This document shows, in pieces, positions 35,201 through 43,735 of a DNA stretch of 64,000 nucleotides. Every line of letters begins with the position of its first letter. Position 1 is the first letter of the stretch. Location of the stretch: the NCBI RefSeq assembly GCF_014653175.1, contig NZ_BNAG01000002.1, positions 826,239 through 890,238 on the forward strand, in the 5' to 3' direction. Position numbers and translations under genes: made by a program. Origin of the DNA: Roseivirga thermotolerans (lineage in GTDB: Bacteria; Bacteroidota; Bacteroidia; Cytophagales; Cyclobacteriaceae). Below the pieces are notes generated by a model. The model saw only the letters and a list, made by a program, of their open reading frames with translations. It ran no database searches and was not told where the DNA came from.

Positions 35201-36692
35201 GCTCATTTTCGACCTTAAAAATGTAAATCCAAAAGCGGAAGTGAGTGTGAAACTGGTAGCAGAGGCAGGAGTAGGAACCATTGCGGCCGGGGTGGCCAAA
35301 GCCAACGCAGACACCATACTTATTTCAGGCCACGATGGAGGCACCGGGGCTTCCCCTCTCAGTTCCATTCAACATGCCGGTATCCCTTGGGAAATTGGTC
35401 TGGCAGAAGCACACCAAACGCTCATGCGCAATGGTCTGCGCAATCGTATTAAGCTACAAACCGATGGTCAAATAAAAACAGCCAGAGACCTGGCCATAGC
35501 CACTATGTTGGGCGCTGAAGAATGGGGTGTAGCCACGGCCGTGCTGGTGGTAGAAGGCTGTATAATGATGCGCAAGTGCCACCTCAATACCTGCCCGGTT
35601 GGTATAGCTACTCAACGTCCTGAATTAAGGCGGCTCTTTACCGGTGAAGTAGATCATATTGTAAACTTCTTTAGGCTCATGGCCGAGGAGTTACGCTATA
35701 TTATGGCCCAATTGGGGGTTAAGACGGTTAATGAACTGGTTGGCCGAACAGACCTACTGGCATTTAATAAGGACAAAGCCATTAGCAAAGGAGGTAGAGT
35801 AGACCTCAGTGCACTTTTAGAAAATCCATTAGCTACAGAAGGGGCTCCTCAGCATAAAACAGTACAGCAACCTTCACGAATTGACCACGTGCTCGATGTA
35901 AAGCTCATTGAGTTGGCTCAGCCTACCTTTCGCCATGGAGAACGAGTACGGTTCGAACAATTCATTCATAATGAAAACAGAACCACCGGGGCTATGCTTT
36001 CCGGTTCTTTTACTCAAAAATTCGGACCGCAAGGCCTGCCGGATGGTACCATTACAGTAGACTTTAGCGGTACGGCCGGGCAAAGTTTTGGAGCTTTTCT
36101 AGCCCATGGTATCACCTTTAACCTGGAAGGGGAGGCAAACGACTATGTTGGCAAAGGACTCTCCGGTGGTAAACTGGTAATATACCCTAAGCCGGAAACT
36201 ACGTGCAAGGCGGCCGATAATGTACTAATTGGCAATGTGGCCCTGTATGGTGCTACCCGAGGAAGGCTCTATGTGAATGGACAGGCAGGAGAACGATTTG
36301 CCGTTAGAAATTCTGGAGCCAGTGCAGTGGTAGAGGGGGTGGGCGACCACGCCTGCGAATATATGACCGGAGGCCGGGTAATTGTTTTAGGTGAAACCGG
36401 AAAAAACTTTGCAGCCGGAATGTCTGGTGGAATAGCCTATGTATATGCGGCCAACTTTGACTTTCAATCGTGTTGCAATTTGGAGCTTGTTCAGCTCGAA
36501 TACCCCGAGGAAGATGATTTTAACTTCCTGCATATGATGTTAGAGAAGCATCATCGATACACCAATAGTGTAAAAGCTATTGAACTGTTGAGTCAGTGGC
36601 CTTTGGCCAAAGCAGACTTTGTAAAGGTTATTCCTACAGAATATAAAAGAGTAATGGCTCAAAAAAGAGACTTCAAAAATGTGATGGCATAA
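32214..36692 (+). CDS. gltB: Glutamate synthase, large subunit
   Basis: A 1492-aa protein of standard length. It makes two glutamates from glutamine and 2-oxoglutarate. The N-terminal class II amidotransferase domain has its nucleophile Cys17 after a short propeptide (DACGIGFIAQL), FMN-binding synthase domain around 840-1200 (SGEGGEDASRFTPG, KPGEGGQLPG, SGHDGGTGASP), a [3Fe-4S] cluster motif CIMMRKCHLNTCPVG, and a C-terminal GXGXG beta-helix domain. The stop overlaps the gltD start (TAATG). Confidence 0.98.
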   Translation: MSKPKGLYREEFEKDACGIGFIAQLKNQPSHSLVADALKMLHRMEHRGGVAADDKTGDGAGIHTQIPHAFFSQLAAKEGVELPDKEHYGVAMLFIPSSNTADFFSLLEEALTELNLACVWKRRVPTNGVKLGDFARSNEPEVWQYFIRGEAGYGIDLNRRLYLFRKLCEHKAAMLEGGRAFYMSSCSVHSIVYKGELRTWQLDEYYPDLSAPHFTSAFAIVHSRFSTNTLPEWRLAQPFRYIAHNGEINTIKGNINKMKSREALFRSAHFSQEELKVLLPICQAEFSDSANLDMAVELLVMGGREIERVMAMLIPPAWRENLALSPELRAFYDYHATFLEPWDGPAAVCFTDGNKVGACIDRNGLRPTRYTLTDDNRLIFASETGIVEVPPENVLKRGKLKPGQMLLVNLVEHSFEEDASIKKRLSRASDYISWNQKLIINESELGEPFQSNTHRAARPEPSDLLKAQLLFGYSKEDIKYILKPMVASGSEPIGSMGNDSPLAVFARRNAHLSNYFKQLFAQVSNPAIDPIREKAVMSLAVYLGQSNNLLEDNDPTSRKIVLEQPVLTSQKLDKLRNEPPEGFNSQYLKACYNPQKYALKEAIEQKAKEAAQWVRAGANLLVLSNKPQPNQLSIPSLLITGAVHHHLIKEGIRARVSLIIEAGDATETHHFATLIGYGASAVCPYLAIDTIRSLIEPEEEEQAVSQYIKAIGYGLRKILSKMGISTLQSYESAQIFEILGLNDEVVNLCFKGTPSRIGGKGFEELEQELIQNQQLTRSVTNSGSVLADGGIYQWRVEGEKHLFNPKTIHLLQKSTRLNDQELFRAYCREIDQQESAHVTLRSLFDFRESSAIDLKEVEPASEIMKRFATGAMSFGSISEEAHTTIAKAMNLIGAKSNSGEGGEDASRFTPGKDGLLARSSIKQVASGRFGVTTHYLINADELQIKVAQGAKPGEGGQLPGLKVDENIARIRHSTPGVTLISPPPHHDIYSIEDLAQLIFDLKNVNPKAEVSVKLVAEAGVGTIAAGVAKANADTILISGHDGGTGASPLSSIQHAGIPWEIGLAEAHQTLMRNGLRNRIKLQTDGQIKTARDLAIATMLGAEEWGVATAVLVVEGCIMMRKCHLNTCPVGIATQRPELRRLFTGEVDHIVNFFRLMAEELRYIMAQLGVKTVNELVGRTDLLAFNKDKAISKGGRVDLSALLENPLATEGAPQHKTVQQPSRIDHVLDVKLIELAQPTFRHGERVRFEQFIHNENRTTGAMLSGSFTQKFGPQGLPDGTITVDFSGTAGQSFGAFLAHGITFNLEGEANDYVGKGLSGGKLVIYPKPETTCKAADNVLIGNVALYGATRGRLYVNGQAGERFAVRNSGASAVVEGVGDHACEYMTGGRVIVLGETGKNFAAGMSGGIAYVYAANFDFQSCCNLELVQLEYPEEDDFNFLHMMLEKHHRYTNSVKAIELLSQWPLAKADFVKVIPTEYKRVMAQKRDFKNVMA

Positions 36693-38137
36693 TGGGAGAT
36701 ATACAAGGATTTTTAAGATATGGCAGAGAACCCAAAAACAAACAGGCTGCCAGTCAAAGACTACAGCACTTCAAGGAATTTGTAGAACCCTGGAACGAAC
36801 AACAATACCATGAGCAAGCCGCCCGCTGCATGGACTGTGGTGTTCCCTTTTGTCATCAAGGTTGCCCATTGGGCAATAAAATACCCGACTTTAATGATGC
36901 CGTATATCGTGGGCAGTGGAAGGAGGCCTGGGAGGTGCTCAAGAGTACCAACAACTTCCCGGAGTTTACCGGTCGAATTTGCCCGGCTCCTTGCGAGGCT
37001 AGTTGTGTTTTAGGTTTAAACAACGCGGCAGTTAACATAGAGCATATTGAACTCGAAATTGCTGAAAGAGCCTTTCAGGAAGGCTGGGAACATGCCATTG
37101 TTCCGTCCGATGATACAGGATATAGAGTTGCTGTGGTGGGTTCAGGGCCTGCTGGTTTGGCAGCTGCGGAAGAACTGCGCAAGCAAGGACATTCAGTAAC
37201 TGTCTTTGAACGTGATGAAGCCCCCGGTGGGCTTTTGAGATTAGGCATTCCAGACTTTAAATTAGATAAAACCGTAATCGATCGTAGAATAGAACTGATG
37301 CAAAGGGCAGGCATTGACTTTTGCTGCGACACTGAGATAGGAAACGATATTAGCGTGACAGAGCTAGAAGAGAGGTTCGATGCTATTGTGCTTTGTGTTG
37401 GGGCAACGGTGCCCCGAGACTTACCCATTCCGGGTAGAAGCCTAAGCGGAGTCCATTTTGCCATGGATTTTCTGAGTCACCAGAATCGTTTGATTTCCGG
37501 AAAGGTAGATCGGATATCTTCCGAGTTGAATGCCAAGAATAAGAAGGTGTTAGTGATTGGGGGGGGAGATACCGGAGCCGACTGTGTGGGGACAAGCAAC
37601 AGGCAAGGGGCGCTTTGTGTTACCCAGATTGAACTAATGGAAAAACCACCGGAAGAGCGTACTGTAACCAATCCATGGCCTGAGTGGCCCATGACCTTGA
37701 AAACATCAAGTTCGCACGAGGAAGGAGTAGCAAGAGATTGGTCTGTGCTTACCAAACGGTTTATTGGAGAAGATGGAAAGCTCACAGGAGTGGAAACGAT
37801 AAGAATACGGTGGACAGATAAAGCGAAGTTTCGGTATGAAGAAATTCCCGGTTCTGAAGAGGTGATTGAGTGTGATTTGGCCTTTCTGGCAATTGGTTTT
37901 GCGCATCATGAAAAGAGCCTTTCTACCCTGTTTGGCCTTGAGCTAGACCCGAACCGCAATGTAAAAACTACTGGCTTCAAGGCATTAAAAAAGACGGGAG
38001 AAACCAGTCGGTCAATGATCTTTGCCGCAGGTGACTGTAGAAGAGGTCAGAGCCTGGTAGTTTGGGCTATTGCAGAAGGTAGAAGAGCGGCAATGGCTGT
38101 GAATAATAGCCTTGAGAAGGCCGCTCTGCAAGCGTGA
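36692..38137 (+). CDS. gltD: Glutamate synthase, small subunit
   Basis: A 481-aa protein. It supplies electrons from NAD(P)H to GltB through FAD and Fe-S clusters. Visible are the Cys motifs CMDCGVPFCHQGCP and CPAPCEASC near the N-terminus, the FAD-binding VVGSGPAGLAAAEEL (about 147-161), the pyridine-nucleotide-binding VIGGGDTGADCVG (about 288-300), and the C-terminal AAGDCRRGQSLVVWAIAEG. One-base overlap with gltB ensures matched production. Confidence 0.98.
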   Translation: MGDIQGFLRYGREPKNKQAASQRLQHFKEFVEPWNEQQYHEQAARCMDCGVPFCHQGCPLGNKIPDFNDAVYRGQWKEAWEVLKSTNNFPEFTGRICPAPCEASCVLGLNNAAVNIEHIELEIAERAFQEGWEHAIVPSDDTGYRVAVVGSGPAGLAAAEELRKQGHSVTVFERDEAPGGLLRLGIPDFKLDKTVIDRRIELMQRAGIDFCCDTEIGNDISVTELEERFDAIVLCVGATVPRDLPIPGRSLSGVHFAMDFLSHQNRLISGKVDRISSELNAKNKKVLVIGGGDTGADCVGTSNRQGALCVTQIELMEKPPEERTVTNPWPEWPMTLKTSSSHEEGVARDWSVLTKRFIGEDGKLTGVETIRIRWTDKAKFRYEEIPGSEEVIECDLAFLAIGFAHHEKSLSTLFGLELDPNRNVKTTGFKALKKTGETSRSMIFAAGDCRRGQSLVVWAIAEGRRAAMAVNNSLEKAALQA

Positions 38138-38189
38138 AGATGGCATGACAGAGGCCACTGGTTTTGAAATGAGGTATTTAAAGCACCGG

Positions 38190-38591
38190 CTAATTTTGCT
38201 CAGTTTTTATAGGCGAAGTATAAATAAAGAGGGTTAAGAAGCTCAAAAACCACAGGGCAAAGCCAATGCCCACAGCTGTTTTGGTACTAGCGGAACTTGT
38301 GTCGTTTGGTATTTCAGGGATTAGAAACGTGAATAATGAAAAGAGTATTGCCAATGAGGCAAACATTAGCTTTTGGCGGGGATAATTTTTGGAGATAATG
38401 AGTCCAATGAAATAGCATGGGTTAGCTAACCAAGCCAGACCAAAGAATGAAAGATCGAAAATTCCTATCCATCCAAGAATCAGGCAATGAAAACCCAATA
38501 GGTCATTGAACCAGAAGGCTGGCATAACTAGTGAGACTATGTAGAGAAGAAATGAAATTTCGCTGAGCGTATATTTACCTATGGCTTTCAT
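38190..38591 (-). CDS. Small four-helix membrane protein, unknown function
   Basis: A 133-aa protein with about four transmembrane segments (near residues 12-30, 40-66, 72-92, 105-125) and short charged loops. No family recognised. Start overlaps the stop of the DUF1801 gene by one base, so it belongs to the M48 protease operon as the last gene. No terminator is visible in the 52-base gap to gltD, with which it converges. Confidence 0.65.
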   Translation of the reverse strand: MKAIGKYTLSEISFLLYIVSLVMPAFWFNDLLGFHCLILGWIGIFDLSFFGLAWLANPCYFIGLIISKNYPRQKLMFASLAILFSLFTFLIPEIPNDTSSASTKTAVGIGFALWFLSFLTLFIYTSPIKTEQN

Positions 38592-39010
38592 TAATTGCCC
38601 AGTAGTGGAAGGTGTTTAATTTTATGGTAGTTAAGGGCCATTTGTATACAGTGCTTTAGCGCTTTATAAGGAAAAGGGCCAGTTAAAGGTAAAACAATGG
38701 ATCGGTTACCTTCAAATTGAAGGGCCTGATCATACAGGGTCCTGAAAGTGGGAACCAAACGAGAGGTGCACTTAAAGTATACGGCCACTTTATCGGCTGC
38801 TTTTGGTTTCCAGTCCATTCTAACTGTACTGCCTTTTGCGGTCAGATAGCTGGGTTCTCCCCACTTTAGGGTTTCTTCCAATTGGCTTAGACCTTCAATT
38901 TCTGTGGCGGCTTCTATTAAAAGACTCCGTAGATTAGACATTCTGAGCCGCACTTCATCAGGATAAGCAGAGAAAACATTTAATACACGCGGGTCTGTTA
39001 CAATAATCAT
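38591..39010 (-). CDS. DUF1801 domain protein
   Basis: A 139-aa cytoplasmic protein matching DUF1801 (YdhG-like): VFSAYPDEVRLRMSNLRSLLIE, EETLKWGEPSYL, KVAVYFKC, and a C-terminal basic helix. These are small alpha/beta proteins of unknown function, sometimes linked to iron or stress. Coupled to the M48 protease gene by a 4-base overlap. Confidence 0.88.
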   Translation of the reverse strand: MIIVTDPRVLNVFSAYPDEVRLRMSNLRSLLIEAATEIEGLSQLEETLKWGEPSYLTAKGSTVRMDWKPKAADKVAVYFKCTSRLVPTFRTLYDQALQFEGNRSIVLPLTGPFPYKALKHCIQMALNYHKIKHLPLLGN

Positions 39011-41136
39011 ACAACTACTTTTGGGTTGGGGGCGTAGGCCACTTCGTGCAACTTTATCATTTCAGTCAATGCTTTATTGTAGATTCTGTCCAGCCTGTTT
39101 TTGATATCTGCCAACTGAAATCTAAACAGTTGTATTTTTTCAAAGTTGAGTGTGTTTTGGGAGATAAAGGCCAACTGTTCTTTAAGCAGAAAGCTTTTAA
39201 GTTTGGTTTCTGAAACATGACTCAAACGAGGAATCTCTACATGATCAGCCTTTAGTAGCAGTTCTTCAATCTGTAAATAAATTTTACGCAAGTCATGAGC
39301 TATCATGGCAATTTCACCATCGGTAATGCGCTTCTTGCTAATGATGTGTTGTATTTGCTCCTCCAATTGGTTTTGACAGTCTAGTAGCGTTGAGTAGGTA
39401 AGATTTAGTGAACGAATGAACCTGTAGATGCCCAGCAGCTCATCGGTAGATAAATGATTTTCGTTGTAATAGGCTAGTACCTTTGTGAGCACTTTAGTGT
39501 CTTCTTGCTTGTACCATTCATGGTCTTTCTCCATAACTTTGACCAACTCAGTATATTCTTTCTTTAGAGCTTCTTTATCCTTTTTAGAGTCATTGGAGGC
39601 TTTTAAAGACCATTTCTGATCGACTGTTTCCATAGATTGCACCACCTCAATTATACGATTTTGGTTTTTGGCAATAGCCGCCATCTTCTGTTCAAATTCC
39701 TTCCCCCAAAGCTCAACCTCCTCGAGCCCTTTTGAGCCGTTAACAAGGGTTTCCAATTCCTGATCTTCGGGAATATGAATGTTTCGAGAATTATAAAAGC
39801 CCAAATAATGTTCAGGAAACTCCCCCTCAGAAAGTTCTTGTTCAATAAACTTCTGAACCTCACTGGCAGGACTAATCTCCTGTGGTTTCTCTCCAAAATA
39901 TAGGGCATAGAAATTTGAGGTAACTTTTTCAGCCAGTTCATCTTTGTTACCAAACAGAATCCATGGGCTTCGGTCGTCACTGGTACCCTTCACATAGTTC
40001 TTCTTGGCATTTCTTTCTCTCAGAAAGTTAGAGGGGTGACTGGCATACATTTGGGGCGCCTCCTTGTCTTTATCTCCTTCAAAAAGCCAATATTCTGATG
40101 TATCCGAGTTTTTCAGTCGGTATTCAAGAAGTGTCTCCCGAAAGGCAGGGTGCTTCTTTTTAAAAAAGGAAAAACATTCGGACTGATGATGAAAGATGTT
40201 GTTGGTAAAAAGATGCTCATCGCGGGCATCAACCAGCTTAGAAATGACCACATTCATCACTTCAGACGCAGAACCCAACCGATACAAGCCATTGATTATT
40301 TGGTTGCTACCGGTTACACTTACGGCCACCAGGTCGGCATTAAATTCCATTTGCCGCAAAAGCGAGGCGTGTAGAGCGTTCAACCCCTTGTATAATAGAC
40401 TCATGAGGAAACGAACCAGCCAAATAATGGGCATGAGCAGCCACGCAAAAATGGAAAAACGAACGTCTAAAGATTGCCACTTTTCTAATGTTTCGTCCCA
40501 TTTGTCTCGTTCATACACCATGTCATGAATGATTTTATTGGCCATATATACATAGCTTCCCAGCTTCATGCTGCTTTGTGCAAAATGACCAAACTCATGG
40601 GCAATTACCGCTTTGAACTCGCTGAGATTGATACTGTTTACCAGTCCAAGGCCAATCAAAAGGTTTTTGCGGCCGGGAAAAAATAGACTAAAAACAGTGC
40701 TGTTGTAGAATACCGAGGCATTGATTTCATGGTTCACAAATATCTTTTTAGGAAAAGGCGCACCAACTTCATCGCTCAATTGCCGGATAAACTGAAAGAG
40801 TTTTGGATGGTCTCTTTCCTTTATTTCCACATGGTTAGTACCACTTCCAGAGTTTTTCTTGAAGATAAACTTGAGAAGAAATAAAAAAAGCATGACTGCC
40901 ATACCTGCCATACCAAACTTGAGTAGCAAGTGCCAATGGTTAAATTTTTTGGGTAGAGGAAAAGTAATGATCTCGTAAATGAGATTGACTGAGCCCACTA
41001 TCATGGCCAAGTAAACCAGAATAAAGACCAGAATAGCGATAAGGTTGATGAAAATCTGTAAACGATATTGACCGGATAATTTGGTGAGATCATCTTTGAA
41101 AGCTTTAGGGCTTTCAGGATAAAACGATTGTGACAT
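39007..41136 (-). CDS. M48-family membrane metalloprotease
   Basis: A 709-aa protein. Two N-terminal transmembrane helices (about residues 28-56 and 68-92) precede an M48 peptidase domain with the zinc motif HEFGH at 180-184, followed by a further hydrophobic pair (about 225-245) and a Glu in MEFNADLVAV as likely third ligand. Active site is intact. The C-terminal 300 residues are charged, helical and coiled-coil-like, an extension beyond HtpX that may bind substrate or partners. First gene of a three-gene operon with DUF1801 and the small membrane protein. Likely role: quality control at the inner membrane. Confidence 0.88.
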   Translation of the reverse strand: MSQSFYPESPKAFKDDLTKLSGQYRLQIFINLIAILVFILVYLAMIVGSVNLIYEIITFPLPKKFNHWHLLLKFGMAGMAVMLFLFLLKFIFKKNSGSGTNHVEIKERDHPKLFQFIRQLSDEVGAPFPKKIFVNHEINASVFYNSTVFSLFFPGRKNLLIGLGLVNSINLSEFKAVIAHEFGHFAQSSMKLGSYVYMANKIIHDMVYERDKWDETLEKWQSLDVRFSIFAWLLMPIIWLVRFLMSLLYKGLNALHASLLRQMEFNADLVAVSVTGSNQIINGLYRLGSASEVMNVVISKLVDARDEHLFTNNIFHHQSECFSFFKKKHPAFRETLLEYRLKNSDTSEYWLFEGDKDKEAPQMYASHPSNFLRERNAKKNYVKGTSDDRSPWILFGNKDELAEKVTSNFYALYFGEKPQEISPASEVQKFIEQELSEGEFPEHYLGFYNSRNIHIPEDQELETLVNGSKGLEEVELWGKEFEQKMAAIAKNQNRIIEVVQSMETVDQKWSLKASNDSKKDKEALKKEYTELVKVMEKDHEWYKQEDTKVLTKVLAYYNENHLSTDELLGIYRFIRSLNLTYSTLLDCQNQLEEQIQHIISKKRITDGEIAMIAHDLRKIYLQIEELLLKADHVEIPRLSHVSETKLKSFLLKEQLAFISQNTLNFEKIQLFRFQLADIKNRLDRIYNKALTEMIKLHEVAYAPNPKVVV

Positions 41137-41379
41137 GCTTAAAAAAATATAGCATAAAGTATGGAGTTATTGGCAGAATTGAAAGCGATGACAAAGGCAA
41201 TTGTTCTATGTGGTGTGCTAATGAAAAGGTACTGTCCAACCTCTAATTCTACAGATAGCCTCTCTTTAACGTAGTGAATGCAGCATCAAAAAGTCAAAAA
41301 AAGCTCATTCTTAATTTGTTTGTACACAGACGGGCTGATTCTAAAATTCCTCACTATTGAATATCAGAGACTTAAAAAC
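41137..41379. other. Intergenic region without recognisable gene
   Basis: Between the M48 protease start and the MATE terminator (41380). It should hold the M48 operon promoter on the minus strand. AT-rich; no ORF with coding character, no RNA element and no clear TAnnTTTG box were seen. Confidence 0.5.
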
Positions 41380-41414
41380 CCCTGAACCTGTCTTGGTTAC
41401 AGACAGGTTCAGGG
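41374..41414 (-). terminator. Terminator of the MATE gene
   Basis: A perfect 14-bp stem (41380-41393 with 41401-41414) with a 7-base loop. On the minus strand it is followed by GGTTTTTAAG, giving a U-run after the stem. It lies about 50 bases past the MATE stop. Confidence 0.88.
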
Positions 41415-41466
41415 TGAGTTTTAATTGACACTTGAGGCAACCTCCGTTTGGTGTGATGAAGCCGGC

Positions 41467-42876
41467 CTATACCTGAGTGACTTTCCACTTACCTTTCTTA
41501 AAAAGAATAATAGAAACCACTGCAATCAGCATTTCTGAAATAGTTATGGCTCCAAAAACGCCAATAGGCCCCCAGTCTAAATAAAGAGCAGCCAGGTAAG
41601 CCAGGGGTATCTGAAACAGCCAGAAACAAAAGAAATTAATTATGGTTGGAGTTTGGGTGTCGCCAGCGCCATTAAAAGCCTGAGTAACCACCATGCCATA
41701 AGCATAAAACACATAGCCTGCTGTGATTACCTGTAAGCTCAATGCACCGTAAGTGATTACATCGTCCACATCGCTAAACCAACTGATAATTTGTTGGGCC
41801 ATAAGCAAATACACCAACGATATGAGCACCATAAAAATGGCATTGTACTTACTTGTTTTCCATACCGAGGCTTCTGCACGTTCCGGTTGTTTGGCTCCAA
41901 GGTTTTGTCCAACCAAAGTTGCTGCTGCGTTACTCATTCCCCACGAAGGCATAAGGGTAAACATCATTACACGAATGGAAATGGTATAACCAGCCAGCAC
42001 ATCACTACCAAACTCAGACATTATGCGCATTAGAAACACCCAGCTGGAAGTACCAATGAGAAACTGGCCTATACCTCCCAACGATATTTTAATGAGATTG
42101 AGCATTACCTTTGCTTTCCACACAAAGTCTCTGATACTCAGTTTTATTCTGCTCCATCCAAAGAAAAGAATGGTAAACTGAGCGATCACTGCCACACCTC
42201 GACCAATGGTGGTGGCTATGGCTGCTCCTTCCACACCATAGGCCGGTATGGGGCCCAGGCCAAAAATGAAGATGGGATCCAGAATAATATTGAGACCATT
42301 GGAAATCACTAAAGCCCACATAGCCACAGAAGCATCTCCGGCACCACGAAAAATGGCATTGATTAGGAAGAGTAGCATAATGGTAATGTTACCACCTATC
42401 AATATGCGGGTATAGCCGTAGCCTTCTTCTATAAGAGAAGCCTCACCACCCATAAGCCCCAAAATTTCTTTGGGGTAAATAATGCCTATGGCACCAATAA
42501 CAATGGAAATGATAGTGCCGAGAATGATGGCCTGTACGGCCGCTTCAGCAGCGCCTTTTTTGTCTTTCTCGCCAGTTCTTCTGGCCACTACCGCTGTTGC
42601 CGACATACTTAGACCAATGGCCAGAGCATACAGCAGCGTAATTACCGATTCGGTTAAACCCACAGTAGCTACGGCATTTACAGATACTCTTGAAACGAAA
42701 GCTATATCGACCAGGGCAAATGTAGACTCCATGAGCATTTCGAGGATCATGGGTACAGAAAGCATGAAAATGGCTTTTCTAATGCTACCGGTGGTGAAGT
42801 CTTCTTCATTGCCGCGTATGGCAGCAATTAGGTATTGAAAATACCTCTTGAATTTATTTTGAGGAATAGATGTCAT
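41467..42876 (-). CDS. MATE-family multidrug/cation antiporter
   Basis: A 469-aa inner-membrane protein with twelve hydrophobic segments and family motifs in both halves: SVPMILEMLMESTFALVDIAFVSR near the N-terminus, GLTESVITLLYALAIGLSM, GAGDASVAMWALVISN, NAAATLVGQNLGAKQPERAE in the second half, and QAFNGAGDTQTPTIINF. It exports drugs or metabolites in exchange for Na+ or H+. The ligand cannot be told from sequence. The gene has a long leader with a compact fold (see 42911-42960). Confidence 0.93.
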   Translation of the reverse strand: MTSIPQNKFKRYFQYLIAAIRGNEEDFTTGSIRKAIFMLSVPMILEMLMESTFALVDIAFVSRVSVNAVATVGLTESVITLLYALAIGLSMSATAVVARRTGEKDKKGAAEAAVQAIILGTIISIVIGAIGIIYPKEILGLMGGEASLIEEGYGYTRILIGGNITIMLLFLINAIFRGAGDASVAMWALVISNGLNIILDPIFIFGLGPIPAYGVEGAAIATTIGRGVAVIAQFTILFFGWSRIKLSIRDFVWKAKVMLNLIKISLGGIGQFLIGTSSWVFLMRIMSEFGSDVLAGYTISIRVMMFTLMPSWGMSNAAATLVGQNLGAKQPERAEASVWKTSKYNAIFMVLISLVYLLMAQQIISWFSDVDDVITYGALSLQVITAGYVFYAYGMVVTQAFNGAGDTQTPTIINFFCFWLFQIPLAYLAALYLDWGPIGVFGAITISEMLIAVVSIILFKKGKWKVTQV

Positions 42877-42910
42877 TGTTGAGAATTATGAAAAGTAAAA
42901 AGTAAAAAAG

Positions 42911-42960
42911 AGTAGGCGACCGGGAGATTATCCCAGGTTCAGAACCAGTGCACGGACGGC
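42911..42960 (-). promoter_or_regulatory. Structured leader upstream of MATE gene, possible cis-regulatory RNA
   Basis: On the minus strand an exact TAnnTTTG box (TAGTTTTG, 43013-43006) predicts a leader of about 120 bases. Within it lie two adjacent hairpins (GGTT-CTG-AACC and GGGA-TAATC-TCCC) and an alternative outer pairing ACTGG/CCGGT, in an otherwise AT-rich gap. No known riboswitch consensus fits. The function is unproven. Confidence 0.35.
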
Positions 42961-43038
42961 AAGTATGGTAGATGTAATTCTCATAAAATCATGATGTTTG
43001 CAAAGCAAAACTAATTTTCCAAAAAGTCCTAAAGAAAA

Positions 43039-43725
43039 TTAGGTTTTGAGTAATATTTCTTTCAGGTGTTGCATTCCGGAAGACGCTTTGTCTTCAATAT
43101 AACTTACTTCTCTGCCCAAATAGGAGGGTGGTCGTTTAGGGTCTACCAAATAAATCGGGCAATGAGCCGGAGTGTATTGCACCAAACCAGCTGCAGGATA
43201 AACCTGCAAAGAGGTGCCAATCACAAGAAAAACATCGGCATTTACAGTTTCTTCAATAGCCGGGTCCATCATGGGAACTGCTTCGCCAAACCACACAATA
43301 TTTGGTCTGAGCTGACTGCCTTTTTCGCAAAGGTCGCCAATGTTTAGCTGCCAGTCGTCTAGCGTGTATACAAGGCGCTCATCAATGCTGCTGCGCGATT
43401 CAAACAATTGACCATGCAGGTGGATGACATGGGTTGAGCCGGCTTTTTCATGCAGGTTGTCTACATTTTGAGTAATTACTGTGACTTCAAAATGCTGTTC
43501 TAATTCGGCCAATATTTTATGGGCTGCATTGGGCTGTGCATTGAGGGCTTGCTTTCTACGTTCGTTGTAAAACTTGAGCACCAACTCCGGGTTTCGTTGC
43601 CATGCCTCGGGAGTAGCCACTTCAGTTACATCGTGCCCTTCCCAAAGGCCATCAGAATCGCGGAAGGTCTTAAGGCCGCTTTCCGCACTTATTCCGGCTC
43701 CTGTCAATGCTACCAGTTTCTTCAT
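43039..43725 (-). CDS. cobB: Sir2-family NAD-dependent protein deacylase
   Basis: A 228-aa protein from the ATG at 43725 (the frame is open to a TTG at 43743). Sirtuin motifs: VALTGAGISAESGLKTFRD, TQNVDNLHEKAG, catalytic His in HLHG, RPNIVWFGEAVP, and VIGTSLQVYPAAGL. It removes acyl groups from lysines using NAD. Oddity: the small domain has only one Cys (GDLCEKGSQLRP), so the usual four-cysteine zinc site is absent, as in many Bacteroidota homologues that I recall. Third gene of an operon after an alpha/beta hydrolase and an HD protein. Confidence 0.9.
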   Translation of the reverse strand: MKKLVALTGAGISAESGLKTFRDSDGLWEGHDVTEVATPEAWQRNPELVLKFYNERRKQALNAQPNAAHKILAELEQHFEVTVITQNVDNLHEKAGSTHVIHLHGQLFESRSSIDERLVYTLDDWQLNIGDLCEKGSQLRPNIVWFGEAVPMMDPAIEETVNADVFLVIGTSLQVYPAAGLVQYTPAHCPIYLVDPKRPPSYLGREVSYIEDKASSGMQHLKEILLKT

Positions 43726-43735
43726 ACTGCAAGAG

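Noticed and set aside
42911-42960. TPP-riboswitch-like string GAACCTG...GATAAT on the minus strand
   Set aside because: The CTGAGA and ACCC parts and the proper stem order of a TPP riboswitch are missing, and the downstream gene is a MATE exporter; kept only as an unclassified structured leader.
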